Below, piece after piece: positions 46,426-58,052 of a stretch of DNA of 64,000 nucleotides. Positions within the stretch are counted from its first letter, which is position 1. Each line of letters starts with the position of its first letter. The stretch is from contig JAOWCC010000577.1 in NCBI GenBank assembly GCA_030867875.1, positions 155,922,344-155,986,343 on the forward strand. Reading direction: 5' to 3'. Source of the stretch: Actinernus sp. WN-2022. Its lineage: Eukaryota; Cnidaria; Anthozoa; Actiniaria; Actinernidae. Both the position numbers and the translations under genes were made by a program. The notes under the pieces were generated by a model. The model was not told the DNA's origin and did not search any database. It worked only from the letters and a program-made list of their open reading frames with translations.

Positions 46426-47302
46426 AACCTTTTTGAAGGAACAAATCATTCAGTAACATTTGAGGCCTTCATCTTCCATTTACTAGTACACGTACATTGT
46501 AAAGTCTCAATCTGCCGATTGGCTTCAGCTGAAAGGGGAGACCAGCGTCTGGACTAAGGTAGCCCAAGCTTACGATTTTGTATGAGCGATTGATACAAAG
46601 AATGTATGGAAATTTCACTAGCTCTTACCTCTATAAATAAAATGTTTCAAAAACCTTCGCTTTCCATTGTAGTTATTACCTTTCATGTCCATGGAGATTC
46701 CTGGGCCGTTTAACCTTGATTTAGGGTGGGTTTTCTCCCACTTAGAACGGAAATTTGCAACCCTAAAACACAGGAGGATGGAATGGCGGAACGGCAAAAA
46801 AAAATCTAAAAAAAAAACCCTCAAAAATCAAACGATTCAAAACTTTTCTTTTTTTTGTCAAGCGAGAGCTTGAAAACAACCAACTATTTTAGGTCCCAGC
46901 CGTTCGCTTGTCAAAGTCACCTTTTCGATGGAGCTTTTCCGTCAAGTTCCAAAACCTTCACAGGGAATGCAGTGAGAAACGTCATTGCTGGATAAATGTT
47001 TGTACAGGAGACCTCAAAAGCACACAACAACGAGACAAGTACAATGAAACGCTGTACAAATCAGTGGTACTGGTACAAATTACTGAAGTTCCACTGTAAA
47101 TTAACATAGCGGCGGAGAAGAGTCCGAGAAGGAACAAAAGTTCAACCAAGTTTACTCGACTGATTTATGGATTCTAATTACGTTTTTGAAGCAAAGACTC
47201 ATGTACATCTACAAACGAATGCTTTCAATGGTATATTTTATTAACACAACTGAAGTTTTAAAATTTCTTTCGGAGCTATCGCGCGGAATGGGTACCTTGT
47301 TT

Positions 47303-47395
47303 AAGGGAAGCGTCACATATCGATTTTTCTACGAGGTTTGGGGGTGGGGGTGGGGGAGTTTTGACCTGTGACGTTTCTCCGTGGAAAAATCGATA
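47303..47395. repeat. G-rich dispersed repeat, inverted partner at 51888-52003
   Basis: AAGGGAAGCGTCACATATCG-ATTTTTC, a G-rich middle, then GACGTTTCTCCGTGG and AAAAATCGATAG. In reverse complement 51888-52003 has the same order (GGGAAGCGTCACATATTGAT ... GAAACGTCAGCG ... ATCGATTTTTT). The pair brackets the LINE and some 4.5 kb. Confidence 0.7.
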
Positions 47396-47450
47396 GTTTT
47401 CAGAAACATCACCTCACATATCTCTGCGGCGATATAAAGACTCCTGAGGG

Positions 47451-49290
47451 ATAGCTGAGGGTTTCAACAAATATTTTTCCAATATTGGTCCTAGTCTTGC
47501 GCAGACCATGACCGATTCCAACGTCAACTTTGAAAGTTTTGTTAAGCCTTCTAAGTCCAAGTTTTCGAACTTTAAAACTGTCAGTAACGAGAAGGTGTTA
47601 AAGCTCTTAAGTGGCCTATCCAGATCTAAAGCCAAAGGTGTTGATAAAATATCTGGGAAAATATTGAAAGCTGCGGGTTCAGCTATTTCCCCGTCGCTTA
47701 CTTTTGTATTTAATTATGCAATATCTACTGGTTGTTTTCCTTCTGATTGGAAAATAGCCAGAGTCATACCTCAATATAAAAAAGGTGCTCGTAACTTGCC
47801 AGATAATTACAGACCGATCTCTATCCTGCCGGTTATCAGCAAGATCATGGAAAGAATTATCTATGACCAGCTTTACGAGTACCTTTCTAGCAATAAATTA
47901 ATTTCTAATCATCAATTTGGCTTTCGGAAGCTACACTCAACTGTTTCAGCCCTTCTTGACTGTACTAACAGCTGGTATGTTAATATGGATCGTAAAATGT
48001 TTAACTTGGTCGTATTTTTAGACCTAAAAAAGGCATTCGATACAGTAAATCATAAAATACTCTTACGTAAATTGGAAATCCTTGGAATAACTGAAAATGC
48101 CTTAAATCTATTACAATCATATTTAACTGATCGTAAACAAATATGCCAGCTAAATGACTCGGTATCCTCCGAAAGCCGGATAACTTGTGGAATCCCGCAA
48201 GGGTCTATCCTTGGCCCTCTCTTCTTCCTCTTATATATTAACGATCTACCGGAATGTCTAAAGCATTCAACATCTCGTATGTTTGCTGATGACACGAATT
48301 TAACCGTTTCGGGGGGATCGTTAGAGGAACTTGAGATGGCCATGAATAGTGACCTTAACTATGTAAAGGGGTGGCTCCTGGCAAACAAATTGAGTCTCAA
48401 CGTAGCGAAAACTGAATTTCTGCTGATTGGATCCCACTTTAAACTTAGAAATCTTGTCAAACAGCCAAAGATTAAAATTGAACAGGTCCAAATTGAACAG
48501 GTCTTCAATAGCAGGGTATTAGGTGTCGAGATTGATCAATTTTTGGCCTGGGACAAACATGTTGGTCAAATTGCTAAAAAAGTGTCCTCAGGAATAGGAG
48601 CTCTACGCAGAGTGAGGGACTTTGTAGATAGAGATACCTTGTTGATATTTACAATGCCCTTATCAACCCCCATTTCAATTACTGTAGTGAGGTATGGGAC
48701 ACCCTAGGTTACGGACACTCCAAACGTTTGCAAATATTACAGAATAGATCTGCTCGGATAATATTGAATTTGAGAAACGATGCTCCCCACCTTGAAGCAT
48801 TAGATGCTCTAGGGTGGGAAACACTTGAAACTCAAAGGGCTAAAAATAAGGCGAAACAAATGTACAAAGTCATAAATGGTCAAGCCCCAATTTGTCTTAT
48901 AGATCTGTTTAAACAGAAATCTGAGGTCACGGAATACAATCTTAGGGGCTCCAATTCCTCACTGCAGTTACCTTTACCCAAAACCGAAAGTATGAAAAAG
49001 AGTTTCTCGTACAATGGGGCTAAAATATGGAACTCGCTCCATAATGAAATTAGGGACTCCAACTCATTCCCTTCTTTCAAGACTAAAATTGCCGCTCAAA
49101 AATACCAGCTATAAAAATATTTAATCATTATTACGTAATATTCAAGCATTTTATTTTTATCTATATTCATGATTCATAATATATTTTTATATTTTGTAAA
49201 TGTTATATTTCTGTCACGCCCCTTGTGTAAATCAGCTGCTGTTGACAGGGCTAGCGTGCTTAAATAAAGTTATACTACTACTAAATCGCT
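47451..49290 (+). mobile_element. 5'-truncated non-LTR retrotransposon (CR1/jockey-like LINE)
   Basis: Reverse transcriptase from about IAEGFNKYFSNIGPSLA (47453) through the fingers and palm: DNYRPISILPVISKIMER, HQFGFRKLHST, DLKKAFDTVNHKILL, GIPQGSILGPLFFLLYINDL and the catalytic FADDTNL. A one-base frameshift at about 48,641-48,648 moves to YNALINPHFNYCSEVWDTLG and the conserved C-terminus (RSARIILN, SFSYNGAKIWNSL). Stop at 49112-49114, then a 3' UTR ending AAATAAAGTTATACTACTAC. The endonuclease and ORF1 are missing. The frame is otherwise clean, so the copy is fairly young. Clade assignment (CR1, Rex1 or L2) is uncertain. Confidence 0.95.
47508..49114 (+). pseudogene. LINE reverse-transcriptase frame with a single frameshift
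   Basis: The two overlapping frames 47508-48707 and about 48643-49114 together cover the whole RT and C-terminal region. The shift lies in RDTLL-(I)YNALI. All RT motifs upstream of it are intact. Confidence 0.9.
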
Positions 49291-52200
49291 AGTGAATTGT
49301 ACTCGTAATTCTTATTAAAATCGCCCCGCCTCAGAAAATAGAGGCAGTAGATGTCAACGCACTGAATAAAAAGTGTTTTTTTATAAATCTAAAGAATTTT
49401 TTAAATAAAATGAAGTGTAAGACCCCTACTACTACTGACTACAAAAACACTCCTTTTCTTCGGAAAGTCATCTCAAATTCTTCCCGGATTTGAATTAATT
49501 GTACTGCTAGAACTGTACTGCAAAACTTACCGCCGTTTTATCTTTTCATTAGTTAATAAGCTGTTTATCCAGAAAGGTTTTCCTAGTTAGAACTGATCTA
49601 ATTACCGAATTAACAAGCGCCGTTAGCTCAATTGAAATAGAACAAAGCACGCGAGTCGGTAACGCTCCTTCAAAGTTCTTTCGAAATAGATGGACCGACG
49701 CGAGCATTAACGGGTTATCAAAATCTTACATAGCACGATAATTACGACAACTTCATTATGGTTTTCATGCATGAAAAAATCATCAGACTATTTGGCAGTT
49801 GTTTCCAAATATGAGTTCCACTCGCTACAAGCTAAAGTAAGTTTTAAAACTTCTCGCCGTTTTAGATCCTGATTAGTTCATTGCTGCTTGTTTAGGGACG
49901 GACCATTAGAAAAGTTATGGGGGGTGGGGGATTCTCAAGCTGCATGCATTTTTTTTTACTCCAGTTTGCTGTGCAGCAATTTTTTTTTCGGCTACGATCT
50001 CATGCACGTTTTTTTTTTTTGAAAATATTTTATGTACTAATCTATTCAAAATTAGCTACCTTTGCATATCAAAGTCATTGCGTACAAAAGCCTACATATC
50101 GATAACCGGTGACTCACTTCCATTATCGGCCCAGTCATTTCACTCAAAAATACATGGATTTGGGAGCTATTTTGCCTTATAAAACAAATAAAATGATATA
50201 TGACTTCCACTTACCTTCAAATCAAAGTTAAGTAACATCTAATCTGCAACTGATAACTGTTAGTTGGAATGATTAGGGGCCGTCGACATATTCGAAATGC
50301 CCCGCTTAACGCACAACGGACGTTTAGAAGGGGAGGGGGTAAGGGCATGGACGTTAGTGTGGGGCATTTAGAACAAACACATTTTCATCAATAGAAGTAC
50401 ACTTTTTAATCAAACGTTTCCAGTCAGCTAGATCTACATAGAGCGCAATTTCTGTTGAATTTCCCGGAAATTTTAACAAGGTCTTTTGATTAGAAGTATC
50501 ATGAAATACCTCAGTCAAACCTTGAATACTTACCGTTGAATTCAGATAGAATAATAAATTTGCAGTATTCTGGTGTATAGAACATTGAGGTTTCTCAAGT
50601 TTAGAGTGGTACAAATCACTGTTAAAGTTCTATTTCGTCATGATTTCGTACTATTTTTCTTGTGTATCAACAGGTAAGCCACATTATAAACTTGTAATGC
50701 GACTGAAGTTGTTCTCTCTCTCAAATAAAATCGCATTTACTTCAAAGCGATGACCAACAGCAAATGTTCTCTTCTGTGTGCAATGATTTTGATATGACTT
50801 AATAATTCTTGTCCTAAGTAAACTTTAAGAGCCATGCTCCTGTGAAAATTTGTTTTTGATCAGGGCATCAGGGCTAGCGTGCCCATATTAAAAGTTATAC
50901 TTTAATATTGATACCTATAAAAGAGTACAGCTGCATCACTTTGCATGGCAAATGATTGTTTATGATTCAAGCTCATAGTGAGACCAGTGAAAATCCCATT
51001 CAAACAAATCGTTTCAGTGAGAGACGAAAAATTATTGTAAAATTTTTCCTGCTTTTAATAGGATTCATATGTGTACCTCTCACAAAAGAGTTGCTGCAAC
51101 AAAAACAGTGATAGAAGGAAACCATTTGCAGTTGATGGCATCCCTGTACATTCCCCCTCCATGTAGGAATTTTTTTTCTGTGTTGCTGGTTGTGCATGAA
51201 TATTTTTTTTGATAATTTTCCCTCGTATGGATTTTTTTTTGGGAATTCGAAGATTGACGAAGATTGCAGAATCCCTTGTCGAGTTTCTTTTTGCACTGCT
51301 CGCGCGAATGAAATTGCAGCGTTTACCGTAGCTTTACGTTTACCGTAATGAATTTTGTCGAAGAAAAGTGAAGCGTGAATTTTAAAATAAAATTGAATTA
51401 CATGCCTTTATACACATTACTGATAGCTTTTTTCCGTGCTATTCTCCACGTCCAATACATTACGTATCGACGTGAAATTTTCAAAGAAAACTGAGTATAC
51501 CGACTAGATCTTATAGTTTAGTTTAGCCATTTTATGGATTGAGTTCGCCGTTTTTCAGGCTCGATGGTTAAAAAACAAACAATTTTACTCTGAGTTGCGT
51601 TTGTGTTAATATCGCACGCAAGCGAATGCTCGAAGTCTTCGGAACACAATCGGGGTATCTTCTGATAAATTCGGAAATCATTACGTCATAACAAAGCCCG
51701 GGGGTTGGCAGGTACGTATGCGGTTGTCCCATTTGAGAACTCACCGACATAGATAGCAGTGAATTCAAAGGTTTCACGATTAATTTAACGTCCATTCCCA
51801 ACAAATGGGACCCAGAGGTTGTGACAAGTTGTTTAAGTTGGAATAAAAAGGCGGACATGAATGGAAAGAGGTAGAGTACGACTTTTGAAAAAAATCGATA
51901 AATCGCTGACGTTTCTTAGGGGGGTGGGGGGGGAGGGGGGGGGGTGAAAAAGAAACTTCGCTGGACGTTTTTCTTTGGAAAAATCAATATGTGACGCTTC
52001 CCTAATACTTGTAGATAATTTGAAAACTCGACAAATGCAAAGTTGGTAATTTTCCAGCCATGACATCAGCTTTGGTCTCCAATGAATTTTAAGAATTGCC
52101 AAATTTTAATAAAGTTAATACCTGCTGGCTGTATATCCCCATTCACCGATGAATGCACAAGGCGGCTACATTTCTTTTCACCAACTTACGGAAAACCCTG

Positions 52201-52407
52201 ACTTTTCAACTTTTAGATGAAGTCTTATAGCGAGCGATATTTTATGGGAAAATATGAGTTTGGATTCAGTTAGCTTCCATGACTATATTTAACGTGGTTT
52301 GCAGCAACGAATAGCCCAGTTGTAAACATAGAGAGTATATAGACTAACGTCCAAATAACCTTCAATTAATTGAATAATAATTACAATACTGAATTACAGG
52401 TAAAAGA
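49291..52407. other. spacer with repeat fragments
   Basis: At 50868-50900 a short stretch (CAGGGCTAGCGTGC ... AAAGTTATACT) matches the 3' end of the LINE at 47451, a leftover tail. A frame at 51568-51858 (minus) and one at 50520-50630 (minus, donor ACG|GTAAGT) look slightly coding-like but match no family I know. Confidence 0.35.
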
Positions 52408-52596
52408 TTAACTGATTAAAATTTGAGGGATGTAGCTGTGCTGGGAAGCGTGCAGTCGTGTTTTTACTTTGCCATACATTTGTCTGTAACAACGAGTCCA
52501 AGTCCGCGTGAAAATTTAAGACAAATGTACGGGAAACTGAGAACACGATTGCACGCTTTCCGGCACAGCTACATCTCTCAAATGTTGATCAGTTAA
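52408..52596. mobile_element. foldback MITE, 189 bp
   Basis: Left TTAACTGAT..TTTGAGGGATGTAGCTGTG and GAAGCGTGCA match the right arm in reverse (TGCACGCTTTC, CACAGCTACATC, TCAAATGTTGATCAGTTAA). Arms about 80 bp, loop about 30 bp. Confidence 0.85.
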
Positions 52597-52945
52597 TCGT
52601 GTACCTGGTATCTAAAGTTTACAGACAGTGAATATTTCAGAAATGCGATTTTACGGAAATTATTTGGCATCGGATTCCCATACAAACACTGTATTTCGGG
52701 CCATGTTTGCACCCTTTCAAAATGTCGGTGGAATTCGCTTGATAAGATTGCCGTTTATCACTTTGTTTTAATCCTCTGTATTTTAGCCAACGTTTAAGCT
52801 GTTCGACAGTATAATAATCAGATTCTCTTTCAAAATATAATGCAGGAAAGCCGTCATTTCTGGTAGAATAGTCAGAGGACGAACTGAAGTGCTGGTCAAT
52901 TCTTGTAAGTTCTAACGCGAAAAGTGGTTTGTCTGTCCGAGTCTT

Positions 52946-52948
<3 letters not shown>

Positions 52949-52983
<35 letters not shown>
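52949..52983. repeat. homopolymer G run
   Basis: 35 consecutive G. Length in the assembly is likely approximate. Confidence 0.95.
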
Positions 52984-52984
<1 letters not shown>

Positions 52985-53369
52985 CTAAATTTTGTGACGT
53001 CACCTGTGCATTCGCAACGCGGTTAATGTTATCGACAATAAACGCTTTAGTTATTAAAACCATATAACATGACATACTTTTATAATAATAGTGTGACTGT
53101 TCTGTTCGTCCGGTGGACAAACTGTCTATATTTGTAAACGAACTACTTGCATCATTGAGGAGATAAAATCTTGTAAGAGATAAAATCAACTGAAATCATG
53201 CTTTTTACATCCACTGTGCTGTAGATTGCTTTCTATAACAAGAAAGTGCAAATTGACATTGGATTCTTTTAGACTTTACTTAGTTGTTTTAAATAGTTTG
53301 ATATTTGAGGATTTTTTTGGCCATTCCGCTATTCCACTGCTGAGACCAACGTTGGGATGGATTGAGTCA

Positions 53370-53690
53370 ACATCTAAGTGACAAACTCCAGAAAGCTTCA
53401 AAATTGTGCTGCCAGAGTGATAACAATTTCTAGTTATGATACAAGCTCAAATGTTTTGTTCAATATGCTTGGCTGGGACAAGTTAGAACTGAACAGAAAG
53501 AAGCAAAAAGCTATCACTATGTAAAACTATTTATATTATTCACACCTCGAAGCTTAAATCATAATCTAAGAAATTCTGAAAACAAACTTAACCTACCAAC
53601 AGTATAAACCATGTACTGAATATCTCAAACATAGTGTTAGTTAGAGTGGAGCTTTGTTGTGGAATGACCTACATGTACCGCATTTCAAAA
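53370..53690 (+). pseudogene. decayed LINE C-terminus
   Basis: Reading with frame changes gives LQNCAARVITISSYDTSSNV, NMLGWDKLELNRKKQKAI and TPRSLNHNLRNSENKLNLPT, the conserved tail after the RT domain of CR1-like LINEs. Stops and frameshifts are present. It ends near AATAAAGCTTGTCTGTCTG at about 53,830. Confidence 0.8.
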
Positions 53691-54024
53691 GGGGTATCAA
53701 CATGTTATATATGTGTCAGACTCTCACTCAGCAAATAATCATGAAGACCAGTCATATCTTATTGTAATTTAAATGTCATTTTAAAAACTGATGTTTTTAA
53801 CTGTGTATAAATAAAGCTTGTCTGTCTGAGGTTCTCTGTCCACCTTCAAGTGGAAAAAATAGAATAAACGCAAGCCTCACATGCCACACATTCACTAGAG
53901 GTTTTCTATTTAATATTTAAACATTAATATTGGAACTTCCTTCTAAGCTACATGTAAGTAACACATGTAAATATATCTGCTTGAATCAGTCTCAGTATCT
54001 ACATTAACTAATGGCTTTTTTAAG

Positions 54025-55899
54025 TCATGGATGTTTCCATTTCAGATCACAAACAAGTGCCAAGTGATCAGAAGGCATGACCACAGATGGTAAAGCTACA
54101 TGAATACAGAGTTCATCTTCTGTCGGCAAAGGGATTACTGCTTGAATCTCAAAGTATTTATTATCACAGAAAATGTAGTCAAGAGTCCCTTTGAAACCAC
54201 TAGTATAATTAGTAAAAGCTGGGGTCCCACAGGCATTCAACAGGTCAAAATCATGTGATAAACTCAGAGATGTACAGTGCTGGTCTTCGTCTTCTACAAC
54301 TATCCAATCATAATGACTTGCCTCAACATAACCTTGTGTGTACAACTGAAATAGTCCACTTCTAGGAGTGCTGTTGAAGTCACCACAAAAAATCACTGCA
54401 ATATGAGATTTACTGAGGCTTTTATACTCCCTTTCCTGTGGAGCTGGTAGAGTAGAGGCAGTTTCAGAATTATCTTCTGATACTTTAAACATGCTAAGTA
54501 CCTTCTTGGTGTGGTTGAATATAAGAGCAGCTTGTAACATCCTAATATGTGGTGCTAGAGGCCTGTAGTATAGATGAGTATTAACAACACATAAATAACT
54601 GTCTTCCTTGCTCTTGACTTTCAAGATAACAACTTGAGCTACTGAATTTCTTTTTTGTAAGTTTTCAAATAAACCTGGAATAGATGCGATGTGATCAAGA
54701 ATATTCTCCTGGACAGGATCTTGAAGGAGTGAATCATGCAGCACAATGTCATGGCTTTGGACTAATTCAAATTTGTTTTCATCAAAGAAGAGAGCTTCAC
54801 CTTCTGGTACCTCTCCTGCTTTGCACTTCAGGATACCTTGATAACCAAGCATTTTTAAACAAGGATTCAGAAAGCTCTCAAAAAGCCTGTGCCCACACTC
54901 TTGAAGGCAAAGAATATCTGCATTGTAGCCTGTCAGCTCCTTCATTAGAACCTGCTTCCGATAACCGATGTCTAATGCATATGGTGGGCAATATGGGTAG
55001 AGAACATTCAATGCAAATTCTTCCCGTGCATAAGCATCGGCTAGTATGTTATAGGAAACACATCTTAGAGAGCCTTGATCAAGTTTCTTTGCAGTATAAA
55101 GATGTCTTTCCTCAAAGGGACAATGTCCAGGAGCTGCTGAAACTTTGACAGAGCTTGTCACTTCTGTTCTTAGACTACTTTTCCTGTGGTCTCTTCCTGC
55201 AACACATACAAGCTTCATATAACAGCCAATGTCCAGTACCGAGGGTTTGTAAAAGAAATCCATGCCAATGTCCTCCCACTCACATTCGAGAACGGGTGGA
55301 ACAGAACTGGCTGAGCTGTCTTCTGGATTTTTGGATCTCAACCACGAAAAAGAACAATGCTTGATTTCAGCAAACTCGACCTCTAAGATGGGAAATACAG
55401 GAAAGTCAACCATGATATGACTTGGTAAAGTTAGGGATAGAACTGTGGGTGGGTTGACTTCAACTTTGAGAATGGTTTCGCTAATGTGTAGGACTGAACC
55501 ATCTCTCCAAGCATCCTTATTCAACAGTTCCTGATCGACCAACGACCCCCCGAACCAAAGACTTGCATTTGGCTGTTTCTCGTCCTTAGAAAAGACAGGT
55601 TGAGCTGTCTTCGATGCCTTTTTATCTTTCTTTTTAGATGTAAGTGTCGATAAAGCAATTCTTGCTAGTGACCTGCTCAATGGTTCCATCTTCGAGCGCT
55701 GCAAATTCTTTTGTTTTCCTTCGTATGAAAAACAAATTTTCATATTTTCATCGTCTTCAAGGTTGCGTACTATAACTACGGACATTGCAGATCGTAAAGT
55801 GTGTAGGTTCCTGGTTATTTTTGGAGGGAATTTGAGTGAGAACGAGTGCAGACGAACAGATCTACGAATCCACAGACGTAAAACCTGACCAGGCGTCAT
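54025..55899 (-). CDS. PDE12: 2',5'-phosphodiesterase 12 (mitochondrial poly(A)/2-5A exonuclease)
   Basis: 624 residues, one uninterrupted exon. PDE12 is a mitochondrial-matrix deadenylase of the CCR4/EEP family that trims poly(A) from mitochondrial RNAs and cleaves 2',5'-oligoadenylates. Residues 1-25 are Arg-rich without acids (MTPGQVLRLWIRRSVRLHSF), a likely mitochondrial targeting peptide. About 40-270 form the PDE12-specific N-terminal region (KDAWRDGSVL, KVEVNPPTVLSLTLP, HLYTAKK). The EEP domain begins at VSYNILAD (281-288); catalytic elements are LQE (E334), NTHLY (440-444), GDFNST (506-511), TNY..LDYIF (563-577) and SDH (610-612), ending LVCDLKWK as in the vertebrate enzyme. A loop at about 471-499 is longer than in human PDE12 (609 aa). 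In vertebrates the gene has introns; here none. A 10-codon upstream frame ends one base before the ATG. Confidence 0.97.
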   Translation of the reverse strand: MTPGQVLRLWIRRSVRLHSFSLKFPPKITRNLHTLRSAMSVVIVRNLEDDENMKICFSYEGKQKNLQRSKMEPLSRSLARIALSTLTSKKKDKKASKTAQPVFSKDEKQPNASLWFGGSLVDQELLNKDAWRDGSVLHISETILKVEVNPPTVLSLTLPSHIMVDFPVFPILEVEFAEIKHCSFSWLRSKNPEDSSASSVPPVLECEWEDIGMDFFYKPSVLDIGCYMKLVCVAGRDHRKSSLRTEVTSSVKVSAAPGHCPFEERHLYTAKKLDQGSLRCVSYNILADAYAREEFALNVLYPYCPPYALDIGYRKQVLMKELTGYNADILCLQECGHRLFESFLNPCLKMLGYQGILKCKAGEVPEGEALFFDENKFELVQSHDIVLHDSLLQDPVQENILDHIASIPGLFENLQKRNSVAQVVILKVKSKEDSYLCVVNTHLYYRPLAPHIRMLQAALIFNHTKKVLSMFKVSEDNSETASTLPAPQEREYKSLSKSHIAVIFCGDFNSTPRSGLFQLYTQGYVEASHYDWIVVEDEDQHCTSLSLSHDFDLLNACGTPAFTNYTSGFKGTLDYIFCDNKYFEIQAVIPLPTEDELCIHVALPSVVMPSDHLALVCDLKWKHP

Positions 55900-57769
55900 G
55901 CTAAATACTGTAAAACTGGAGAGGACTGGGCATGAGAGTGGTCTCGGTGAAGGCTTCTGGGAAAAAGAAAATTGAAAATGTAGATTTTACAAAGATTTTG
56001 CGGATTGGAAAGACCGATAATTCCTGCAGGGAGTTTTTTTTTGTGGATTCACAGCAAAGATAATACTGGGGGCGAAAAACTGCAAAATGTTGATAAAAAA
56101 AATCCGTGAACTGGACTGTGCCAAAGCCATTCTTTATTATTCTTTCTATTAAACACAGTCTACAAGCAGTTTCAGTTTATTAAGTATCTATATCGGCAAG
56201 CCTAATCCCGATACTGGCATTTAGTACAGCGGTATGGTAAACAACTAAATAAACAATAAACAAACAACAAAACATTCAAGCGACAAAAAGCTAAATGTAC
56301 ATATTAAATCAGTCCCTTGAAGCTGTTATATAAACTATCGCAGTGTAACCAAGTGTGTAACGTCTATCAGTCTATCACAATAGACCATTGACACTACGAT
56401 ATCTACTTCAACAAGAGCCCATCCGGGCTTTCACTCAGGCCACATGAGATTGAAGATGAAATACACTTTCATTTGAAATCCTCTTAGTAATATTAACCAA
56501 AGAGAAGAATTATTAGCTGAATTTAGCAGTCTTTAGGAGTGGCCGATAGCGCGGTGACTTTCCCCAAGCATCATGTAATTTAATATTTTTGTTTTTCTCG
56601 TATGTTGACCTTTTAATTTATACACTACTTATTCATGTAACACACGTTTACAATTTAGTCTGCTGTTCTGTTATACTGCAGGTTCCGAGTACTAATAGAT
56701 GATTGTCTCAAATGTATGTTTATATTTGTACCATATTTTAAGTTGTATCCTGTCCATCCTGTGATGGAGCTAGCTATGTCAATTTGTGTGCCTCTATGTA
56801 ACTTATCTGCTGTTCTTGCTATAGCAATACTTACTGTTTGTAAACACGACGTCATTTATATATTTGCATATATAATGTGGTTGGCAAAAAAAAACGCGTG
56901 TTTGTATGACCTGTATGGGAACTAGCGATTTGGGACTCACAAAATACGGCTAAAGTCTCAATTCTGCTTCCAAATCCAAACATGGTTATCAAGCTCAATG
57001 AAGGATTCTTCAATTTTCCCCATATTAACAGACATGTAACAGTATCTTAATCCAGTAGAGACTCTCTAGCTTGTGTAGTTGACCTGACCCAAACTGTCAA
57101 CAGTTTTACCATTGACAGATTGCCTAACGTTACGGCCGGGAATAGATTTCTGACAATGACTCATCGATCGATACTCCTTGTCTCGTAATGACAATAATTC
57201 ACTCTGTGATTAAGATTCTTGTTAAACAGGTACTTTTGCTATTACTGGAAGCTTCACACTCTACATTTCTGGACAAATTACCTGCAGCAATCTTATAGTA
57301 GCATAATCCAAACACTGAAACATTCCCTTGGATCCACAATAAAATACCAAAGTAGATCTTTAATTTAAGCTTACGTTTACCTTGAGTGAGTCGAGAGTTG
57401 AACATATGCATATTTGCTTGGCTCATCAGAAATTAATCTGTGCTGAGGCCATCAGAGGACCAAGATAGTGAGCTGGGGTCTTCGCCGAGTGTTATGACGT
57501 GAGAAATTTTCGCAAGTTCCAAATTTAAAACAAGAGCGCCAGTTGAAATATCCTGAGCCTGTTGGAAGGCTTTCGCACGAGTGAAGTTAAATAAAACATT
57601 AAAGTGCTTACATTTGTGAGACCATTTTGATTTACTGTATTAAATTATGTAAATAAATTAACCTGGCGAGTGTTACGTGACCAGCACAGTGCAATCTGAT
57701 TGGTGGTGAACTTGAAACTTAATACATGGCATGGGTCAAAAGTCACGTGCTGCTACAGGCAGCCCGAGT
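55900..57769. other. PDE12 upstream region and spacer
   Basis: The 100 bases upstream of PDE12 should hold its promoter; TTCTGGGAAAA at about 55,950 is weakly ZNF143-like. Beyond that no gene or repeat was recognised. Confidence 0.3.
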
Positions 57770-58052
57770 AATTAGCGATAGCACGATACTACTACAAAGA
57801 GCACCTCAAAATTAGTCAAAATCCCAACTTTGATAGTTATATCTTGTATGTGAGCAAAGATACAGACCCACAAAGTAAGACAAATTTACAGACATTTGTA
57901 TGCGGGGGTGCACCCCCTCATACAAACGTCTGTAAAAATAGCGCACTTTACTTGACTATATCTTGGCTTCTAGGTGAGGTATAACTCTCAAATTTGGGAT
58001 TTTGACTAATTTTCAGGAGCTCTTTTCAGTAGCACTGGTGCTATCGCTAATT
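57770..58052. mobile_element. foldback MITE, 283 bp
   Basis: Arms about 57770-57911 and 57914-58052 are reverse complements with moderate divergence (ends AATTAGCGATAGCAC / GTGCTATCGCTAATT; AAAATTAGTCAAAATCCCAA / TTGGGATTTTGACTAATTTT). The centre is GGGGGTGCACCCCC. No ORF. Confidence 0.9.

Noticed and set aside
49617..49680. tRNA-like GCGCCGTTAGCTCAATTG start
   Set aside because: No B box or closing acceptor stem follows.
50354..50640. possible exon on the minus strand (acceptor TTTAACAG, donor ACG|GTAAGT)
   Set aside because: Splice-like borders alone are weak evidence; the peptide matches nothing I recognise and no partner exon was found.
51568..51858. 96-codon minus-strand frame with a possible donor
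   Set aside because: Looks mildly coding, but no acceptor chain, family or neighbouring exon could be found.
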